Assembly: GCF_000744105.1 (NCBI RefSeq) | Contig: NZ_JQLH01000001.1 | Span: forward strand, 62,001 to 126,000 | DNA: 64,000 nucleotides | Direction of reading: 5' to 3' | DNA from: Maribacter forsetii DSM 18668 | Lineage (GTDB): Bacteria > Bacteroidota > Bacteroidia > Flavobacteriales > Flavobacteriaceae | Shown: positions 16,283-25,327 of the stretch, piece after piece | How positions within the stretch are numbered: the stretch's first letter is position 1 | Layout: every line of letters starts with the position of its first letter | Position numbers and translations under genes: made by a program | Notes under the pieces: model-generated | Seen by the model: only the letters and a program-made list of their open reading frames with translations | What the model was told of the DNA's origin: nothing | Database searches by the model: none

Positions 16283-17719
16283 TTAGCTCATTTGAATCAT
16301 AGCTTCTTTAAACCTTGACTTGGGGGCCGCACACATTTGGCACTCATACGCATCATCAATATCTTCAAATTTGGTTCCTGCAGGGATATTAAAGGCATCA
16401 TCGCCGAAAGTGGCATCGTAAACCGTTAAGCAATCTTGACACTGATACAAAGACTGGGTAGCATCCACAATTTCAACACTAGTCTTTTCTTCATTATCAT
16501 CTACGCGACCTAATTGATCAAAGTACATTTTACTTAACTCCATTAAAAGACCAGGTAATTCAATTTTATCTATGTCTTGAGCATAGGTAATGTACTTTTG
16601 ACTATTAGGGTCAAAATGCTCGAAATGTAATACGTTGTACGTTGGGCGTACTTCAAATTCTTTAACAATGGTGGGCAAACTGTTCTTTTCAATAATCACC
16701 GAGGCAAAGTGCGAACGTTTACCCACTTCATTGCTTATACCAAAGGTAAGACCGTAGGTACTAATATCATTTTGATCAAAGCTACGTACCAAATATTTTT
16801 TTAATTCCAGCGCCTCACCATCATCAATAGGCACATGCCAATTCATCTCTAGTTGAGAGTGCCTTACATTAATACCTTTTTTACCTAGAAACCGTTCAAG
16901 CTCTGGTCTGCTAGATTTTTTTATTCCCTTTACCACAAATGATTTCCATGGGGTAATACATATTTTACCTATACTGTTATCCAAGCAAAAGCCACAAAAT
17001 TCTTTTAAGAAAGAAAGGTCATATTTGTTGTTTCTCCAATAGAGACCCAACCAGTACAAATCTGACCCTAAACGGTTCATACCTTCATAATACGGAAAGG
17101 TTTGAAAAGGAACCTTTAATTCCTTCTCCATAGTCTTATTATTGGTCTCCAAGTTTTTGTTCATGATGAAAAAAAGCTCGTCTATATCTGAGATATCTTC
17201 ATATATTTCTTCAATCTGTTTGGAGATAGAATTGATATCCCAACTATAAATTAGAACAGGATAAAATGCCGATGAATTCCAATGTGGTAATTTTATATTC
17301 AGATACCAATAATCTTCTTGTTCAGAGGCTATAAAATTAAGGTTACCACTAAAAATTGGCACCAATCGTTGTTTGGGATCAGTAATATTGATTTTAAGCT
17401 TGGGAAGAAAATCAAATCCCTCTAAAATATAGAGATAAGTAGACCCCTTTAACCAATGGGTCATATCAAAAATATCTGCCGAAACATAAGAACTTACGAT
17501 ATTCTGATACGAGCGATTGCCAATAATATCGGTATTAAATTTTGAGATACTTTCTAGCTGCTCTTCTTTAGCATCCTTCAGCGGGAACAAAATATCTTGC
17601 CGTGATCCAAAATTTACACTTGTTAGTCCCGCAGCTTCTAACATGGTAATAATATCCTTCAATTCACCCGGAGAGGTAACACCTCCTTTTATTAATATTC
17701 TATGCAGATCATCGTTCAT
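16283..17719 (-). CDS. Rubredoxin-tailed, nitrate-cluster-associated redox protein
   Basis: A 478-residue protein whose last 50 residues are a rubredoxin domain (YQCQDCLTVYD, then the FNIPAGTKFEDI middle and ECQMCAAPKSRF), with both C-x2-C iron ligands present. The preceding 420 residues look like a nitrite/sulfite reductase ferredoxin-like half repeat followed by sequence I cannot place (ILIKGGVTSPGELKDII at the start); no siroheme-binding cysteines are visible. It follows the fused nitrate reductase gene by 11 bp in the same direction and so is almost certainly in its operon. An electron carrier or assembly role for the reductase is the best guess. Confidence 0.75.
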   Translation of the reverse strand: MNDDLHRILIKGGVTSPGELKDIITMLEAAGLTSVNFGSRQDILFPLKDAKEEQLESISKFNTDIIGNRSYQNIVSSYVSADIFDMTHWLKGSTYLYILEGFDFLPKLKINITDPKQRLVPIFSGNLNFIASEQEDYWYLNIKLPHWNSSAFYPVLIYSWDINSISKQIEEIYEDISDIDELFFIMNKNLETNNKTMEKELKVPFQTFPYYEGMNRLGSDLYWLGLYWRNNKYDLSFLKEFCGFCLDNSIGKICITPWKSFVVKGIKKSSRPELERFLGKKGINVRHSQLEMNWHVPIDDGEALELKKYLVRSFDQNDISTYGLTFGISNEVGKRSHFASVIIEKNSLPTIVKEFEVRPTYNVLHFEHFDPNSQKYITYAQDIDKIELPGLLMELSKMYFDQLGRVDDNEEKTSVEIVDATQSLYQCQDCLTVYDATFGDDAFNIPAGTKFEDIDDAYECQMCAAPKSRFKEAMIQMS

Positions 17720-17730
17720 AATGTGCTCTT

Positions 17731-20700
17731 TTAGTTTGCCAATACCAGCTGTTTCTTTAATAAATCTTTTATTTCGGGCTTACAACTACCACAACCCAGA
17801 CCTGCCCCGGTTTCTGAACATAATTTATTGAAGTCTGAACATCCGCCGTTTATGGCATCAATTACATTTCCTTCTCCCACCTGACTACAAGAACAAACCA
17901 ACTTGCCTTTTAAAGGCACCGAGGTGGAAGCACCACGCAACAATTCGTCTCGTTTTTCAGAGAGTTCAATTTCTTCTTCTATTAGCCTTTTAAACTCTGC
18001 AAACTCATTTTTATCACCCATTAAAATGGCTCCTTTAAGAGTATCGTCCTTTACAATGCATTTCTTGTAAAAGCGCTTACTTACATCCATTAAAATAATT
18101 TCTTCGTAAGATGAATCGCCAATTGGTGAATTCACCATACCTATACTGCAGAGATCAAGATTTTCAAATTTTAATATGTTCATTAAAACCGAACCATTGT
18201 AAATACTACTAAAGTCTCCCAGTATAAAATTGGCTGCAATATCTGCCTGTTGTTCTGCAGCTGAGGTAATGCCAAAAAGTGCATTTTTAAACTCGGCTAT
18301 TTCTCCCAAAGCAAATATAGAAGGATCACTGCTTTGCAAGTATGAATTGACCACAACACCTCTTCTTGTTTTAATCCCCGTAGGCTTTGCCAATTCAATA
18401 TTTGGTCTTGTACCTATGGCATATACAATTGCATTACACTGAATGGTACGCCCTGTTTTAAGGTTTACCAATAAGCTATGTTTTTGTTCTTTATCTTCAA
18501 AAACGGTACTTACTTCATTATCAAAATATAGATTAATACCGCGTTCCATAACATCTTCTGCCAACAAACGACTAGCCACACTATCTAGTTGACGCTCCAT
18601 TAATCGTGGTGCACGTTGAATAATACTGATGTTTATGTTGATTTTCTTTAAAGCTGCCGCAAGCTCCAATCCTAGAAGCCCGCCACCAACAATAACCACA
18701 TTCTGGTCTTTTGCCTGCAATCCGGTCTCTAACAGATATTTTCTAAGTTTATCTGCATCGCCTCTTTCACGCATGGTAAAACGACCCGGTAATTTTATTT
18801 GTACATCACTTGGTATAAAGGCTCTACTACCTGTTGCCATAATCAGCAAATCGTAGGTATGCTCTTTTCCGTCCGAACCTAAAACCGTTTTATTCTCCGC
18901 ATTAATATTATCGATACCAATACCCGAATGTAAATGCACATCTAACTTTTGTAGCTCACCATCTTTTAGCTTCTCTAAAGCTTCCCATGAGAGTTCATCA
19001 CTTACATACTCCGGTAACAATACACGGTTATAAAAAGGATCTTTCTCCTTGGAAAATACATGAAGTTCATCTATGCTATTCTTTTCTCTATACGATTGTA
19101 TAAAACGGTAAGCCGCAGCTCCAGCACCAATAACAACAATCTTCTGTTTTTCTTTTACAAACTTTGTGACCTCAACGGCACAGTACTTAAAATCTGGCTC
19201 TTTAGAAACCGGATCAACCAAATCATTGGTCAAGTTATTTGCCCTACCAAAATCATTATTTAATACTTTACCCCAATGCATTGGTAAAAAAACAACCGAT
19301 TCTCTAATATCATAATTAAGCTGCACTTTTACCTGTACTTGCCCTCTTCTACTTTTTACTACCGCAATATCACCTTCCCTAATTTTACGTAAATAGGCAT
19401 CTACCGCGTTCATTTCTAAATATGGTTGGGGTATATGGGTCAATAACCTCTTCACCTTACCGGTTTTGGTTCTGGTATGCCATTGATCACGAACTCGCCC
19501 AGAATTCAATATCAGCGGATAATCACTACTTGTTTCTTCAGATTTATTGTATAGGGTAGTAGGAGCATTAAAATGTGCCTTTTTATCGTCGGTCAAAAAT
19601 TTACGATCTGTAAATAACCTTGGTGTTCCTTTATGTGTTTTATGCGGTACCGGCCATTGAAAACTACCTTCGTTAATTAACCTTTCATAGGACAGCCCAG
19701 AAATATCTATATCTGTGCCTTTGGTCAATAAACAATGTTCGTCATAAACCTCACTGCTATTATTGTAGTCAAAGCCGCTATAACCCATGGCTTGTGCAAA
19801 ACGCCAAATAATTTCGGCATCTGGCAGTGCTTCACCGGGAGCATCTATCACTTTAGGCAAGTGACTTATACGCCTTTCTGAATTGGTCATGGTACCTTCT
19901 TTCTCTAACCAACCTGCTGCAGGTAATAATAAATCGGCAAATTTTGTGGTCTCTGAGTTATGTGATATATCTTGTACTACTACGAATTTTGACTTTTTCA
20001 ATGCTCTTTCTACTTTGTTAGAATTGGGCATACTTACCGCTGGGTTAGTACAAACGATCCAAACTGCTTTTAGCTTTCCTTCATCTAATGCATCGAACAT
20101 TTCTGTTGCCGTGTACCCTGGTTCGGCTTGTATTTCTCCGCCTCCCCAAAAATCCGAGACTTCTTTTCTATGTGCTGGATTACCTAAGTTTTTATGTGCA
20201 GCCAATAAACTTGCCATACCACCAACTTCTCTGCCGCCCATAGCATTTGGCTGACCTGTTAATGAAAATGGTCCTGATCCTGGCTTACCTATTTGACCTG
20301 TTAATAAGGATAGGTTTAATAGCGATACATTTTTAGCAACACCTATAACACTTTGGTTCAGCCCCATGGTCCACATACTTATGAACTTTTTGGCGTTACC
20401 TATATATTCTGCCGCCTTACGAATATCACCAACAGGAATATCGCATTTTTTAGCAGCTTCTTTAAGAGATAAACTATAAGCCATTTCTTTACAAGCTTCA
20501 AAATTGGCAGTGTGCTTTTTAATGAAAGTACTATCTATTTTTCTTTTTTCAATTAATCTACGTGCAATGGCATTGAATAGAATTACATCTGTACCCGGTA
20601 ATATCTGCAAATGTAAATCTGCGCCGGCACAAGTCTGTGTCTTACGTGGATCTACTACAATTATCTTTACATTCGGATTTTCTTCTTTATGTTTTTCCAA

Positions 20701-21261
20701 TCTTCTATATAAGATAGGATGGCACCATGCCGGGTTTGCTCCTGCAATTAAAAAACAATCTGCCAGTTCTATATCTTCATATGAAATGGGAACGGAGTCT
20801 TCACCCAGGGTTTTCTTATACCCTACCACGGCAGAACTCATGCATAGCCTAGAATTGGTATCTATATTATTGGTACCAATAAATCCTTTTGTCAATTTAT
20901 TGATAAGGTAGTACTCTTCCGTTAAGCACTGACCAGACACATAAAACCCTACACTATCTGGACCATGTTTGGCAATAATGCTTTTAAATACTGCAGCGGC
21001 ACGCTCAAAAGCGGCATCCCAAGAAACACGTTGCAATGGATGATTTCTGCTCCATTTCATTTCTGGATACAGAATTCTATCTGTAGTATCTTGAGCTACG
21101 TAGTTTAGGTTACGCCCTTTTGTACAGAGCATGCCTTTATTAGACGGATAATCTGGATTACCATCTACCGAAATAGTTCCTTTTGCATCAACATCTACAA
21201 GTATACCGCAGCCTACACCGCAATAGGAACATATTGTTTTATGAGTTTTATTACTGTTCAT
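17731..21261 (-). CDS. Assimilatory nitrate reductase fused to an FAD/[2Fe-2S] electron-transfer module
   Basis: From the ATG at 21261 this is a 1176-residue fusion. The N-terminal 700 residues are a molybdopterin oxidoreductase: a [4Fe-4S] motif (CSYCGVGCG and LCTKGRN), the CMSSAVVGYK and GGREVGGMASL blocks, and the C-terminal molybdopterin dinucleotide domain (LNSGRVRDQWHTRTKTGKV) typical of NasA/NasC/NarB. The next about 400 residues are an FAD- and NAD(P)-binding oxidoreductase (VVIGAGAAAYRF, LIMATGSRAF, VIVGGGLLGLE), as in NasB or the N-terminus of NirB. A BFD-like [2Fe-2S] domain ends the protein (CSCSQVGEG and CGSCKPEI). One polypeptide could thus take electrons from NAD(P)H to nitrate. 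An upstream ATG at 21300 is unlikely as start. Confidence 0.9.
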   Translation of the reverse strand: MNSNKTHKTICSYCGVGCGILVDVDAKGTISVDGNPDYPSNKGMLCTKGRNLNYVAQDTTDRILYPEMKWSRNHPLQRVSWDAAFERAAAVFKSIIAKHGPDSVGFYVSGQCLTEEYYLINKLTKGFIGTNNIDTNSRLCMSSAVVGYKKTLGEDSVPISYEDIELADCFLIAGANPAWCHPILYRRLEKHKEENPNVKIIVVDPRKTQTCAGADLHLQILPGTDVILFNAIARRLIEKRKIDSTFIKKHTANFEACKEMAYSLSLKEAAKKCDIPVGDIRKAAEYIGNAKKFISMWTMGLNQSVIGVAKNVSLLNLSLLTGQIGKPGSGPFSLTGQPNAMGGREVGGMASLLAAHKNLGNPAHRKEVSDFWGGGEIQAEPGYTATEMFDALDEGKLKAVWIVCTNPAVSMPNSNKVERALKKSKFVVVQDISHNSETTKFADLLLPAAGWLEKEGTMTNSERRISHLPKVIDAPGEALPDAEIIWRFAQAMGYSGFDYNNSSEVYDEHCLLTKGTDIDISGLSYERLINEGSFQWPVPHKTHKGTPRLFTDRKFLTDDKKAHFNAPTTLYNKSEETSSDYPLILNSGRVRDQWHTRTKTGKVKRLLTHIPQPYLEMNAVDAYLRKIREGDIAVVKSRRGQVQVKVQLNYDIRESVVFLPMHWGKVLNNDFGRANNLTNDLVDPVSKEPDFKYCAVEVTKFVKEKQKIVVIGAGAAAYRFIQSYREKNSIDELHVFSKEKDPFYNRVLLPEYVSDELSWEALEKLKDGELQKLDVHLHSGIGIDNINAENKTVLGSDGKEHTYDLLIMATGSRAFIPSDVQIKLPGRFTMRERGDADKLRKYLLETGLQAKDQNVVIVGGGLLGLELAAALKKININISIIQRAPRLMERQLDSVASRLLAEDVMERGINLYFDNEVSTVFEDKEQKHSLLVNLKTGRTIQCNAIVYAIGTRPNIELAKPTGIKTRRGVVVNSYLQSSDPSIFALGEIAEFKNALFGITSAAEQQADIAANFILGDFSSIYNGSVLMNILKFENLDLCSIGMVNSPIGDSSYEEIILMDVSKRFYKKCIVKDDTLKGAILMGDKNEFAEFKRLIEEEIELSEKRDELLRGASTSVPLKGKLVCSCSQVGEGNVIDAINGGCSDFNKLCSETGAGLGCGSCKPEIKDLLKKQLVLAN

Positions 21262-21311
21262 TTTATCAATGATAAAGAATGGTTCAGAAGTATACTGCAA
21301 ATTATAAAAAG

Positions 21312-21327
21312 TACGTATAAATACGTA
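21312..21327. promoter_or_regulatory. 16-bp palindromic operator, perfect copy (nitrate reductase promoter)
   Basis: TACGTAT-AA-ATACGTA, a perfect inverted repeat that extends into an A/T-matched 28-bp palindrome. It lies 51 bp upstream of the nitrate reductase start. On the minus strand TATAATTTG follows at 21298-21306, a near match to the Bacteroidota -7 element. The same palindrome occurs upstream of narK and nirB. Confidence 0.75.
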
Positions 21328-21532
21328 CTTTTTTATCGTAAATGTTTTGGATTAAATCGAGTGATCCGCAATTTTGACAAGCAGACACTGAGAATTGATC
21401 AATAAATGGGAAAGTGAGGTGTTGAAATGTTAAAGTGAAATACGCGTAAAAGATAACATTAGCTAAAGATTTTTCCTGCAGATGTTCTTAGGCTTTACAC
21501 TTTCGATATGAGTTATTTGAAGTAAAACCTTC

Positions 21533-22228
21533 TTAGATAAGATTATGCTTCTGCGACTTTTTAGAAAGATCAATAAGGTTTTTTACATCCATCTTACGCA
21601 TTAAATTAAAACGGTGCGTTTCTATAGTACGCTTGCTGTTTTGAAGTTTCTCTGATATTTGTTGATTGGTTAATCCTGACAACACCAATTCCAATACCTT
21701 TAATTCTTTATTGGTCAAATCAAAGACATTATCACCTGTTTTGCGCGGCGCTTCTTCTTTTACTTCTTCTTTTTTGGCTCCCAATAAGTTATTTACCAAA
21801 ACATTACTTATATCTCCACTAAAGTATTTACCGCCTTCTCTTACGGTATGGATTGCCTTTATAAACTCTGATTTATCAGTGTCTTTTAACAAATACCCAT
21901 TGGCACCCGAACTGATGGATTTTAAGATATATTCCTCAGAATCATGCATAGAGAGTATAATGGTCTTTACCTCTGATTTGCTCTTGGTCAATTCTGCCAC
22001 GGCATCTATACCATTCATTACAGGCATTCTAATATCTATGATTAAAATATCTGGAGATACTTTGCCTACCAGCTCAATAGCTTCTTTTCCGTTGGCTGCC
22101 TCACCGATTACTTCTAAATCAGATTCCGATTCCAATAAAGAACGAATTCCGTCCCTAACCAAAGCGTGATCATCTGCTAATACTATCCTCGTTGTTTCAC
22201 TCAAAATATAGGTAATTATACGTAACAT
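21533..22228 (-). CDS. NarL/FixJ-type response regulator
   Basis: A 231-residue response regulator: receiver domain with the acidic pair in LADDHALVRDG, the phosphoacceptor Asp65 in IIDIRMPVMNG and the switch lysine in LLKDTDKSEF, then a linker and a LuxR-type HTH (DLTNKELKVLELVLSGLTNQQISE with the recognition helix around KRTIETHRFNLMRKM). The natural partner is the NarX-like kinase at 35008, and the nitrate genes are the likely targets. The start is uncertain: an in-frame TTG at 22204 would begin at LSETTRIVL, closer to family starts, and an operator-like sequence lies between the two candidates. It is separated from the porin gene upstream by a terminator. Confidence 0.85.
   Translation of the reverse strand: MLRIITYILSETTRIVLADDHALVRDGIRSLLESESDLEVIGEAANGKEAIELVGKVSPDILIIDIRMPVMNGIDAVAELTKSKSEVKTIILSMHDSEEYILKSISSGANGYLLKDTDKSEFIKAIHTVREGGKYFSGDISNVLVNNLLGAKKEEVKEEAPRKTGDNVFDLTNKELKVLELVLSGLTNQQISEKLQNSKRTIETHRFNLMRKMDVKNLIDLSKKSQKHNLI
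22209..22224. promoter_or_regulatory. Operator-like sequence at the response regulator start (11 of 12 half-site bases)
   Basis: TAGGTAA-TT-ATACGTA on the plus strand differs by one base in the half-sites from the nitrate operator. It overlaps the first codons if the ATG at 22228 is used, or lies 5 bp upstream if the TTG at 22204 is the start. It could mark autoregulation or be chance. Confidence 0.35.
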
Positions 22229-22260
22229 GCTAAATTACGCAATATTTTAAAAATAAAAAT

Positions 22261-22292
22261 ACGGTCCATACAACCATAGCTGTATAGACCGC
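22261..22292 (-). terminator. Terminator of the nitrate-import/porin operon
   Basis: On the minus strand a stem of ten pairs with one mismatch (GGTCTATACA/TGTATGGACC) is followed by ATTTTTATTTTT, 26 bp after the porin stop. It separates the importer operon from the response regulator gene. Confidence 0.75.
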
Positions 22293-22317
22293 ATAACTAA
22301 CTACTTACTTTATAAAA

Positions 22318-23598
22318 CTACTCTTTCTTTGTGTTCAAAAACTGAGGTTTGATCGTTAATTGAACCCAAGCCCAATTTTGACTGCTTGCCGCTAAGTCAT
22401 CTGTAATTCCCTTAAGCTCATACATACCATCTGCAGCGAACATTTGAGAATACCCAATTGCCAGACCGTAACCCTTGAATTTCTTTGCAAATACCAAATC
22501 TATTTCCGTACCCAATGATTTTTCACCACTTGCTAATTCTTGTTCTCCACTAAAGTTCAATACTTTAACCAGTAAGCTTGATTGCTTGCCTAAATCGAAT
22601 TTCGCACTTGCATGAATATCAAAAAGACCCACTGAATTAGCATGGTTACCTACGTAGAAATAATCCATGAATCCGTTAAACTTATGGTTGGTTCCGTATA
22701 AAGGAAAGAAAGCCCCAGTTTCACCTGCATCACCATCATTACCGCTGATTACTTCCGTACCCAAACCTAAGGCTACTTTAGGGCTAGCTTTATAACCTAG
22801 CTCCAGGCCTAATAAATACGCCCCTTTAACATCTAACTCACCTTGTCTTTCGCCGGTTTGTATAAATAAATTAGCCATTGCATTAAACTTACCAGACTTA
22901 TAGCCTAAGTGAGTTCCAATAGTCTGTAAGCTACTTATACCATCTGCATCGCCATTAACATCAAAATTCTGAAATCCATTGTTCAAGATCAATAAGCTAC
23001 CTGAAAATTTTTCTCCTTGCTGCTTGGCATATAAGTATTGCATGGTTTTATATGTAAAGAACCCAGATGTATTGTAAGCCGTACCTACAGATTGAAACCC
23101 TGTTGGGTTATCAAAATCTTGACTGAAAGCCAAACCTATATCCATCATGAATTTATTTTTCTTATACTTTAAAAGCCCCGCATCATGGTTTCTACCTTGT
23201 TGCGCCCAGTCTAAGCCACCAAATATTCTTTGATCGTCATAAGATATTACTTGACGCCCTAATTTGGTAGACCAGCCTTTGCCTAAATTAATATTAGCCC
23301 ATGCTTCAAATACAGCAAAAGAATCATTCTGATCATCTGGTAAAATTTGTCTGTTCTCTCCCCAAACCATTACATCTTGTAAGCTTAGGTAAAATTGATA
23401 CGCCTCAGATTCATACTTTGCATTTAATCGAGCTCGTGTAGAAATGGCGAAACCAGCATCTGCGGCATCTGGTATTAAATTACCAAAACCATGTCTGTAT
23501 TCTGTTCTTGGTCTAAACTGCCCGTCTAACGTAAATTGTGCATAAATGCCATTTGCGGTTAGAAACAATAGTGTAATGATTAGATATTGCTTTTTCAT
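22318..23598 (-). CDS. Alginate_exp-family outer-membrane porin in the nitrate operon
   Basis: A 426-residue protein with a cleavable signal peptide (MKKQYLIITLLFLTANGIYAQ) and alternating strands throughout. The motifs GQFRPRTEYRHGFG, STRARLNAKYESEAYQFYLSLQDVMVWGE and WSTKLGRQVISYDDQRIFGGLDWAQQGRNHD are those of the alginate export (AlgE-like) barrel family. It is the last gene of the NrtABCD-type operon (34 bp after the ATPase gene), so it may be the outer-membrane entry for nitrate or nitrite rather than for alginate. That role is inferred from position only. Confidence 0.8.
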   Translation of the reverse strand: MKKQYLIITLLFLTANGIYAQFTLDGQFRPRTEYRHGFGNLIPDAADAGFAISTRARLNAKYESEAYQFYLSLQDVMVWGENRQILPDDQNDSFAVFEAWANINLGKGWSTKLGRQVISYDDQRIFGGLDWAQQGRNHDAGLLKYKKNKFMMDIGLAFSQDFDNPTGFQSVGTAYNTSGFFTYKTMQYLYAKQQGEKFSGSLLILNNGFQNFDVNGDADGISSLQTIGTHLGYKSGKFNAMANLFIQTGERQGELDVKGAYLLGLELGYKASPKVALGLGTEVISGNDGDAGETGAFFPLYGTNHKFNGFMDYFYVGNHANSVGLFDIHASAKFDLGKQSSLLVKVLNFSGEQELASGEKSLGTEIDLVFAKKFKGYGLAIGYSQMFAADGMYELKGITDDLAASSQNWAWVQLTIKPQFLNTKKE

Positions 23599-23632
23599 AA
23601 TCGTAATTTTTAATGTTTGATTGAGTTATTTG

Positions 23633-24457
23633 TTAGTGTTCTAAGAAGTCTATTAAATGTTTTCTGTAGGTGTAATAATCATCGTTTTCCAAAACGGATT
23701 TTCTAGTCCTTGGTCTTTCAAAATCTATGGAAAGAATATCCCCTATTTTAGCTTTAGGTCCACTGGTCATCATTACCACACGATCTGCCAAAAAGATGGC
23801 TTCATCCACATCATGCGTAATCATGACTGCGGTAATTTTTTCTTTGTTCCAGATTTCTATTAAAATATCTTGCAGTTCTCCACGGGTCAAAGAATCTAGC
23901 ATCCCAAACGGCTCGTCTAACAACAATACTTTTGGCTTAATGGCAAAAGCACGTGCTATACCTACACGTTGTTGCATACCTTGCGAAAGTTCAGATGCTT
24001 TTTTATAAAATGCGTCTTCCAAGCCTACTTTGTGCAAGTAATATTTTGCAACATCTTGACGTTGTGTTTTGGTTGCACTTGGAAAAACTTGATTTACTCC
24101 TAGCAATACATTATCCAAAGCGGTCATCCAAGGCATTAGACTTGGAGATTGAAAAATGACACCCCTATCTGGACCGGGACCTTTTACCGGGTTGCCCAAA
24201 ACCGATATATTACCTCCAGAGATTTCATTAAGACCAGCAATCATAGAAAGCATCGTTGTTTTTCCACAACCTGAATGCCCAATAATGGTTACAAACTCTT
24301 CTTTTAAGATTTTCAGGTTCAAATCTTCAAGTACCACATAATCGCCCTTTGGGGTAGGATAGACCTTTTTCAAATTCGCAAGATCCAGCATTACATTATC
24401 AGGGTAGACAATACCATTCTCTGAATACACTTCGTTAGATTGTTGTGTCATGTTCAT
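23633..24457 (-). CDS. nrtD: Nitrate/nitrite ABC importer ATPase (second ATPase gene)
   Basis: A 274-residue ABC ATPase with Walker A (GHSGCGKTT), Q-loop (IFQSPSLMPWMT), signature (ELSQGMQQR), Walker B (VLLLDEPFGMLD) and H-loop (MITHDVDEA). The PDRGVIFQ and DEPFGMLDSLTRG wording is that of the nitrate/taurine (NrtC/D, TauB) group. A 30-residue N-terminal extension (starting MNMTQQSNEVYSENG) precedes the domain. Unlike cyanobacterial NrtC there is no fused substrate-binding domain. It follows its paralogue by 11 bp. The nrtD label for this copy is by convention. Confidence 0.85.
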   Translation of the reverse strand: MNMTQQSNEVYSENGIVYPDNVMLDLANLKKVYPTPKGDYVVLEDLNLKILKEEFVTIIGHSGCGKTTMLSMIAGLNEISGGNISVLGNPVKGPGPDRGVIFQSPSLMPWMTALDNVLLGVNQVFPSATKTQRQDVAKYYLHKVGLEDAFYKKASELSQGMQQRVGIARAFAIKPKVLLLDEPFGMLDSLTRGELQDILIEIWNKEKITAVMITHDVDEAIFLADRVVMMTSGPKAKIGDILSIDFERPRTRKSVLENDDYYTYRKHLIDFLEH

Positions 24458-24468
24458 ATTCTTTTTCT

Positions 24469-25308
24469 TTAGGCTACAAAGCTTTTAGGAGTAAGCTCCG
24501 GTAATTTATATTCTACCTCTGATACTGTTTTTCTCTCATCGCCAATATCCATTAGATATTCTATGATGGCATTTCTGGTTTTCTTGTATACAGGATTATC
24601 GTTCATTGCCGTTTTATCCCTTGGTCTTTCAATGTCGATTTTAAACTCTGGTCCCAACGTTGCATTTGGTCCTGGCTTTAGAGGAATAATCCGATCTGCC
24701 ATATAAATACCTTCATCGACATCATTGGTAATCAATAAAGCAGTACGCTTATCTTGACTCCAGATATTCAAAATTTCATCTTGTAAATTTCCACGGGTCA
24801 AAGCATCCAAAGCACCTAGAGGTTCATCCATTATGATCATTTCCGGATTCATGGCCAGCGCGCGGGCTACCGCAACTCTTTGACGCATACCACCAGATAA
24901 TTCTTTAGGTCTTTTATTGATTGCAGGACTTAAACTTACCATAGCCACATACGCTCTTACCCTTTCCATCAACACTTTTTTACTTTCTTTTGGAAAAGCC
25001 TCTTTTACGGCCATGTAAATATTTTGCCCAACGGTAAGCCAAGGTAAAAGCGAATAGTTTTGAAAAATTACACCACGCTCATGGCTGGTATCAGTAACTG
25101 GAACTCCTTTAAAAAGAACCTCACCGCTTGTGGGTTGTAGAAGACCATTTATAAGATTTACCAAAGTGGTTTTTCCACTTCCGGTAAAGCCGACAATAGC
25201 TACAAACTCACCTTCATCCATAGTAAGGTTTATGTTAGAAAGTACCTCTGTACTGTTCTCACCCTCACCATAGGTTTTGTATATATTATTTAGTTCTAAG
25301 TATGCCAT
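24469..25308 (-). CDS. nrtC: Nitrate/nitrite ABC importer ATPase (first ATPase gene)
   Basis: A 279-residue ABC ATPase paralogous to the next gene: Walker A GFTGSGKTT, Q-loop FQNYSLLPWLT, signature ELSGGMRQR, Walker B MIIMDEPLGALD, and an H-loop position occupied by Asn (LLITNDVDEG) where the catalytic His is usual. The HERGVIFQNYSLLPW phrase is nitrate-importer-like. The H-loop change suggests that the two ATPases form an asymmetric heterodimer in which this site is weak. It lacks the C-terminal sensor domain of cyanobacterial NrtC, so the name is only approximate. Confidence 0.85.
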   Translation of the reverse strand: MAYLELNNIYKTYGEGENSTEVLSNINLTMDEGEFVAIVGFTGSGKTTLVNLINGLLQPTSGEVLFKGVPVTDTSHERGVIFQNYSLLPWLTVGQNIYMAVKEAFPKESKKVLMERVRAYVAMVSLSPAINKRPKELSGGMRQRVAVARALAMNPEMIIMDEPLGALDALTRGNLQDEILNIWSQDKRTALLITNDVDEGIYMADRIIPLKPGPNATLGPEFKIDIERPRDKTAMNDNPVYKKTRNAIIEYLMDIGDERKTVSEVEYKLPELTPKSFVA

Positions 25309-25327
25309 GTTCTATCTTTTGAAAGCG

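Noticed and set aside
20504..20911. 135-codon plus-strand open frame inside the nitrate reductase gene
   Set aside because: It is antisense to conserved molybdoenzyme motifs; no promoter or domain supports it.
24469..25308. Sulfonate/taurine rather than nitrate importer
   Set aside because: The NrtA-type binding protein, NarK, NirBD and the shared operator place the ABC system in nitrate uptake; motifs alone could not separate the two.
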